DNA of 38,678 nt, from contig JAJRSP010000073.1 in the NCBI GenBank assembly GCA_024278775.1, forward strand, positions 1-38,678, in the 5' to 3' direction. Source of the DNA: Planctomycetota bacterium. GTDB taxonomy: Bacteria > Planctomycetota > Phycisphaerae > UBA1845. The notes beneath the pieces are model-generated. The model did not search any database. It had not been told where the DNA came from and saw only the letters and a list, made by a program, of their open reading frames with translations. Both the position numbers and the translations under genes were made by a program. This document shows, in pieces, positions 35,050 through 38,678 of the stretch; the stretch's first letter is position 1; the number at the start of each line of letters is the position of its first letter.

Positions 35050-36237
35050 CTACGCGTGGAGCGCGTCCAGTGCTTCCTTCGCTGTCGTGTAGTGAACGTT
35101 CAGTTGCAACGCGCGGCGATACGCACGCCCGGCGTGACCCACTCGTCCCTGCTGCCGGTAGAGACTCCCCAGAAGGTAATGGACATCGGCATAGTCGGCA
35201 CCGGCGTGAAGCGCCTGCTCCAACCTCGTGACGGCGAGCTCATGACGATCTTGTCGTTGGTACAGGTGTCCCAGCTCGACCAGCGCGCGCGTACACGATG
35301 GATCGATCGCCACGGCGCGTTCGTTGGCTTCGATGGCCGCATCCGCTTTTCCGATGCAGGCGAGTACCCGGCCGACATGGTGGTGCAGTTCAGCCTGCTC
35401 GGGTTGTCGTTCCAGGGCTCGTTGGAGCGTCGCGAGCAATATCGCAAACACCCTCTCGTCAACGTCAGTCTCGGAAAGCGTCAAGAGGGCGTCTACGAAT
35501 TCGGGATCCGTTTCGATCAGATGCGAGAGACGGTCAAGGTCGCGGGTGTCCGCCGTATCGTCATAGGTGCGTAGCGTCGGACGAAAAGCACTGCTCGTAC
35601 CACGGCGGGCGAGCGTCTTCGCCGCCTGAGTGACCATCACACCGATATGACCATCGCCCGGTCGATGGGCCTGCGCTCGTTGCAGCCACGCAAAGGCATC
35701 CTCGATCTGTCCACGTGCCCCGTGGCACAAACCCAGATTCACCATCGCGTCGACATGGTCACGGTCGATGCTGAGCACCTGAGCAAAGCGGAGTTCCGCC
35801 TCATCGTATTCACCTTGCTCAGCCAGGATCATTCCCAGGTGGTAGTGATAATCCGCACACTCCGGGTTGCGTGCCACGGCTGCGCGGATCGTCGCCAGGG
35901 CCAATGGGCGGTGGCCGGAGTCCCACAAACCACTCACGATCCGCAGTTGGCTGTCCGTGTCAGCGGGATCGATCTCGGTCATGGTGGCGGCCGCTTCGGC
36001 CGGCTGGTTTGTGACCAGATAACAATCCGCCAATTGGCTCGCCAGGGATGTACCCGTGGCTCCACGTGCCTGCGCCTGCTGAAATAACGGCAGCGCCTGG
36101 TCCCAGTGACCGGCATTGAATGCCCCCACGGCACGGCGGATCAAGTCGTCGATCTCGACGCGGCACTGGAGTTGGGCGATCAGCTCGCTGTTCGCCGATG
36201 TGGGGGGCTTACTGATGTGGGGGGTCCGTGGGTTCAT
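35050..36237 (-). CDS. TPR-repeat protein (395 aa)
   Basis: A second tetratricopeptide protein, first in the two-gene operon. TPR units such as CADYHYHLGMILAEQGEYDEAELRFAQVL and YADVHYLLGSLYRQQGRVGHAGRAYRRAL are clear. The N-terminal 25 residues are Pro/Ser/Thr-rich. A linker without repeats lies near 205-255. No export signal is seen. ATG at 36237 has an AAAAGG ribosome-binding site about 7 nt upstream. Its C-terminal repeats resemble those of the 565-aa neighbour, which suggests a shared origin, though this was not measured. Confidence 0.8.
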   Translation of the reverse strand: MNPRTPHISKPPTSANSELIAQLQCRVEIDDLIRRAVGAFNAGHWDQALPLFQQAQARGATGTSLASQLADCYLVTNQPAEAAATMTEIDPADTDSQLRIVSGLWDSGHRPLALATIRAAVARNPECADYHYHLGMILAEQGEYDEAELRFAQVLSIDRDHVDAMVNLGLCHGARGQIEDAFAWLQRAQAHRPGDGHIGVMVTQAAKTLARRGTSSAFRPTLRTYDDTADTRDLDRLSHLIETDPEFVDALLTLSETDVDERVFAILLATLQRALERQPEQAELHHHVGRVLACIGKADAAIEANERAVAIDPSCTRALVELGHLYQRQDRHELAVTRLEQALHAGADYADVHYLLGSLYRQQGRVGHAGRAYRRALQLNVHYTTAKEALDALHA

Positions 36238-36369
36238 CGTTTGCCTTTTCTCGTTCTTCGTCGCCTGACGCTGATATATCGGTAGCTCAGAGGCGTCGGG
36301 TGACAGCGGGGGAGAGTGAGTCTGTAGTGACCATTCGGTGGCGGATGAAGTTATCGGGCTTGGGTGGGT

Positions 36370-36390
36370 CGTCGGTCTGATCTGCCGACG
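36370..36390. promoter_or_regulatory. Inverted repeat in the TPR-ligase divergent gap
   Basis: CGTCGG (36370-36375) and CCGACG (36385-36390) flank a 9-nt centre in the 242-bp gap between the divergent TPR operon and the AMP ligase. It could be a regulator site. No strong promoter was recognised in the gap; TACACT (36421-36426) is a possible -10 for the ligase with a poor -35. Confidence 0.3.
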
Positions 36391-36479
36391 TGGAAAGTGG
36401 ATGCCATGTGGCTATCCCCGTACACTCCCCCGTAGGGCTCGGGTTTCGGGGCAGCCGGGCTATGGAGCAGATGTGACGT

Positions 36480-37949
36480 ATGCTTGTTGATGCTTTTCTC
36501 AACACCGTACGCCGGTCGGGTGGTGCCCTGGCCGTTGCCGATGGTACGCGCAAGCTGAGCTATCGGAATCTCGCGCGGCTGGCGTCGGTGATGCGTGACG
36601 AGGTTCTTCGGCTGACGTCATGCCCTCGAATCGGCCTGATGTTACCGGCATCGACGGCGTTTCCGGCATGTCTCTTTGGGACGCTTTGGGCCGGGCGTAC
36701 GGCCATTCCGCTAAACTTTCTGCTGAATCCTACAGAGTTGGAAGGTGTGGTACGCAGTGCGGAGATTGATCTGATCCTTACGGTAAAACCGCTGGCCGAA
36801 GCCGCGGCTTCGTTGCCTGCGCGTGTCATGTGTCTGGAAGATCTTCCGCTCAAGCGACGAATGATTGGGGCCGCACTCCACCGTATGCCCGCGCCGCCTG
36901 AGGTGTCCCCGGATGATACGGCCGTCATTCTGTTTACTTCGGGAACCACCGCCGAGCCGAAGGGCGTGGAGCTGTCCCATCATAACCTGCACAGCAATTG
37001 CGCGGATACGATTTACTCGCTCGGGCTAGATGCCTCGTCGACGTTCTTGAATGTCTTGCCGCCGTTTCACGTGTTCGGATTGACGGCTACGGTGTTGCTT
37101 CCGGCGATCCTCGGTGTGACGGTTTACGCCATACCGCGTTTCAGCCCGCTGTCTATGGTCCGTGCGATAAAAACTCACGGTATCTCTGTGATGATGGCGG
37201 TTCCGAGCATGTATGCGGCTGTGCTAAAAACCAAATCCACCGACCCGAACGCTTTTGCCTCGATCCGACTGGCTGCCAGCGGTGGCGAACCACTTTCCGA
37301 CACGGTTCGAGATGCGTTTCAAGACCGCTTTCGGATTCGATTGCACCAGGGGTACGGGCTGACGGAAACGTCCCCGGTGGTTTCCATCTGCTCTGGAGAG
37401 GCTTACCAAGATGGCTCCGTGGGTCGCCCCATTCGCCACGTTGAGGTGCGCATTGTGGATGAGCAGGGGGCCGCGCTCGGTGCGGACCAAGATGGAGAAA
37501 TCCTGCTTCGCGGGCCGGGTATCATGAAGGGATACTACAAACGCCCCGAAGATACCCGGCGGGTGATTGATGAGGAGGGCTGGTTTCGCACGGGTGACAT
37601 CGGTCTACTCGATCGTGACGGGTTCCTTCGGATCACCGGCCGCGCCAAGGACATGTTGATCATCGGGGGGGAAAACGTATTCCCACGCGAGATTGAGGCG
37701 GTGCTGGAATCTCACGAGAGCGTGTGGCAAGCGGCCGTCATCGGCGTCCCGGATGATCTTCGCGGTGAGGCTCCGGTGGCGTTTGTCATTCCGCGTGAGG
37801 GGGACGATGTCTCTGACCGGGAGCTGCGACAGTTCGCCAAACAGTCACTCGCCGGCTTCAAGGCTCCCAAACAAGTCATCATACGCAACGACCTACCGAC
37901 CGGACCAACCGGGAAAATTCTCAAGCGCAAGCTGAAGGAGCTGCTTTGA
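36480..37949 (+). CDS. AMP-dependent acyl-CoA/acyl-ACP synthetase
   Basis: A 489-aa adenylate-forming enzyme that activates a carboxylic acid, probably fatty, to acyl-AMP and then a thioester. Motifs appear in order: ILFTSGTTAEPKGVELSH (about 150-167), QGYGLTETSP, GWFRTGDIG, GRAKDMLIIGGENVFPREIE and PTGKILKRK-like TGPTGKILKRK with catalytic Lys479. No carrier-protein or acyltransferase domain is fused. It resembles the ligase part of acyl-ACP synthetase (aas) or medium/long-chain acyl-CoA ligases; substrate cannot be fixed. GGAG is about 12 nt before ATG 36480. It is divergent from the TPR operon. Confidence 0.9.
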   Translation: MLVDAFLNTVRRSGGALAVADGTRKLSYRNLARLASVMRDEVLRLTSCPRIGLMLPASTAFPACLFGTLWAGRTAIPLNFLLNPTELEGVVRSAEIDLILTVKPLAEAAASLPARVMCLEDLPLKRRMIGAALHRMPAPPEVSPDDTAVILFTSGTTAEPKGVELSHHNLHSNCADTIYSLGLDASSTFLNVLPPFHVFGLTATVLLPAILGVTVYAIPRFSPLSMVRAIKTHGISVMMAVPSMYAAVLKTKSTDPNAFASIRLAASGGEPLSDTVRDAFQDRFRIRLHQGYGLTETSPVVSICSGEAYQDGSVGRPIRHVEVRIVDEQGAALGADQDGEILLRGPGIMKGYYKRPEDTRRVIDEEGWFRTGDIGLLDRDGFLRITGRAKDMLIIGGENVFPREIEAVLESHESVWQAAVIGVPDDLRGEAPVAFVIPREGDDVSDRELRQFAKQSLAGFKAPKQVIIRNDLPTGPTGKILKRKLKELL

Positions 37950-38008
37950 AACCGTGAGCGGTCGGCTCGGTCCGCGTGACCATGTCGTCAGCCTGCTGTT
38001 GGGGCGCA

Positions 38009-38464
38009 TCACCCGTAGTGTTTTTCGATTGCGTCGTACAGAGCCTGCGGCGTATCGGCTTCAAAAACCTCTCTGCGGAAGTTTTCGTTCAGCCACAGTC
38101 GGCTAACGCTCGCCAGAGCCTGAATATGAGGCCCGGTTTTATCGATGGGGCTTGTCAGTAACACGATGAGCTTGCAAGGTCGTCCGTCCACCGCGTCGAA
38201 TTCGATGGGCTCTTTGGGGACGCCGACCGCCATCGTGAGTTCACGGCAACCGTTACTCTTACCATGGGGAACAGCGAGTGTCTGACCGATCCCGGTGGAT
38301 CGGGTCGCCTCCCGCGCAAGCACGGCTTGGAGCACATGATCGCGGTCGCTGAGCTTGCCGGCGTCGTTCAGAAGATCCACAAGCTCGGTGATGGCGCTCG
38401 TCTTGTCGCTGCTTGCCAGCGGCAGACGGATTTGATCCGCGCTAAGAATGTCCGTAATCTTCAT
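38009..38464 (-). CDS. PTS IIA (PtsN/fructose-mannitol type) protein
   Basis: A 151-aa soluble IIA domain protein of the phosphotransferase type. The phospho-acceptor His67 is in TGIGQTLAVPHGKSN, and the rest (FDAVDGRPCKLIVLLTSP, HIQALASVSRLW) is typical. It may act in sugar transport or, as PtsN, in regulation; no IIB, IIC, HPr or EI gene is in view, which favours a regulatory role. I chose ATG 38464 (MKITDIL, the family start) rather than ATG 38524. It is convergent with the AMP ligase. Confidence 0.88.
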   Translation of the reverse strand: MKITDILSADQIRLPLASSDKTSAITELVDLLNDAGKLSDRDHVLQAVLAREATRSTGIGQTLAVPHGKSNGCRELTMAVGVPKEPIEFDAVDGRPCKLIVLLTSPIDKTGPHIQALASVSRLWLNENFRREVFEADTPQALYDAIEKHYG

Positions 38465-38539
38465 AAGACCCGTCAGCCTACTCCATCTACTTCGACCGGG
38501 CAACACTCCCGTAGTCTCTTTCATGGTTGTATCAGAGGT

Positions 38540-38545
38540 GTTATA
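38540..38545 (-). promoter_or_regulatory. Possible -10 element for the PTS IIA gene
   Basis: TATAAC on the minus strand, 76-81 bp before the IIA start and directly after the upstream transposase stop. No matching -35 is seen; an AGTTT-N5-AAACT inverted repeat overlaps the -35 side. Confidence 0.3.
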
Positions 38546-38551
38546 CTAGTT

Positions 38552-38678
38552 TCAGTTAAACTGTGCCGATTCCGCCCATGTGGCATGGCACAGTGAGCTG
38601 ACCAGTTCCGGATCGTTGGCGAATTGATTCCAGGCTGCGATGCCGACATCGTACAGGGCGTCGTGATCTGCGTACACG
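38552..38678 (-). CDS. C-terminal end of a probable IS630-type transposase (partial)
   Basis: The frame from 38677 down to the TGA at 38552-38554 encodes 41 residues, DALYDVGIAAWNQFANDP then LVSSLCHATWAESAQFN. The pattern D-x-L-x5-AWN, then a Ser-Leu-Cys and a Trp, resembles the C-terminal tail of IS630-family DDE transposases. The rest, including the catalytic residues and the other end of the element, lies outside the window, so this is only a probable call. It is upstream of, and co-oriented with, the PTS IIA gene. Confidence 0.5.
   Translation of the reverse strand, partial: VYADHDALYDVGIAAWNQFANDPELVSSLCHATWAESAQFN

Overview
This window is a bacterial chromosome segment dominated by the transcription and translation core. 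Gene order is rplL(partial)-rpoB-rpoC-rpsL-bioY-rpsG-fusA, then the joined S10, spc and alpha ribosomal-protein operons from rpsJ to rplQ, all on the + strand (about 1-29,145). An accessory half follows (29,234-38,678) with genes on both strands: a HIT-family protein, tRNA-Met, dnaK, an ACT-domain protein, a small membrane protein, two TPR proteins, an AMP-forming acyl-CoA ligase, a PTS IIA protein and the tail of a probable transposase.

The likely source is a member of the Planctomycetota, perhaps a Phycisphaerae-like lineage. This is an inference from protein style: RpoC with an SI3 insert and a '[16 protein letters not shown]' segment, an enlarged L17, an ACT-domain protein, and unusually wide spacers between ribosomal genes. 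The sequence is moderately GC-rich by eye; no count was made, and no marker here proves the phylum.

Layout. (1) 1-10,505: end of the rplL operon, RNA polymerase beta and beta', S12, a BioY biotin transporter and S7, closed by a strong intrinsic terminator at 10,531-10,568. (2) 10,660-12,729: EF-G alone, with no tuf after it. (3) 12,801-29,145: a good promoter (TTGACA, 16 bp, TATTCT) followed by rpsJ, rplC, rplD, rplW, rplB, rpsS, rplV, rpsC, rplP, rpmC, rpsQ, rplN, rplX, rplE, rpsH, rplF, rplR, rpsE, rplO, secY, map, rpmJ, rpsM, rpsK, rpsD, rpoA and rplQ. Genes usual in this cluster but absent here are rpsN (S14), rpmD (L30), adk and infA. (4) 29,234-38,678: housekeeping and accessory genes.

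The first 29 kb makes RNA polymerase core, ribosomal proteins, the Sec channel and the N-terminal methionine-removing enzyme. The most unusual points are bioY inside the str operon, a hexapeptide-repeat tail on the RNA polymerase alpha subunit, in-frame tandem duplications that begin at the stop codons of rplL and rplB, an Arg at the S12 position where Lys-to-Arg gives streptomycin resistance, an AT-rich palindrome upstream of dnaK in place of CIRCE, and a dense GC-rich palindromic island beside the tRNA. No complete undescribed defence or mobile system was found.
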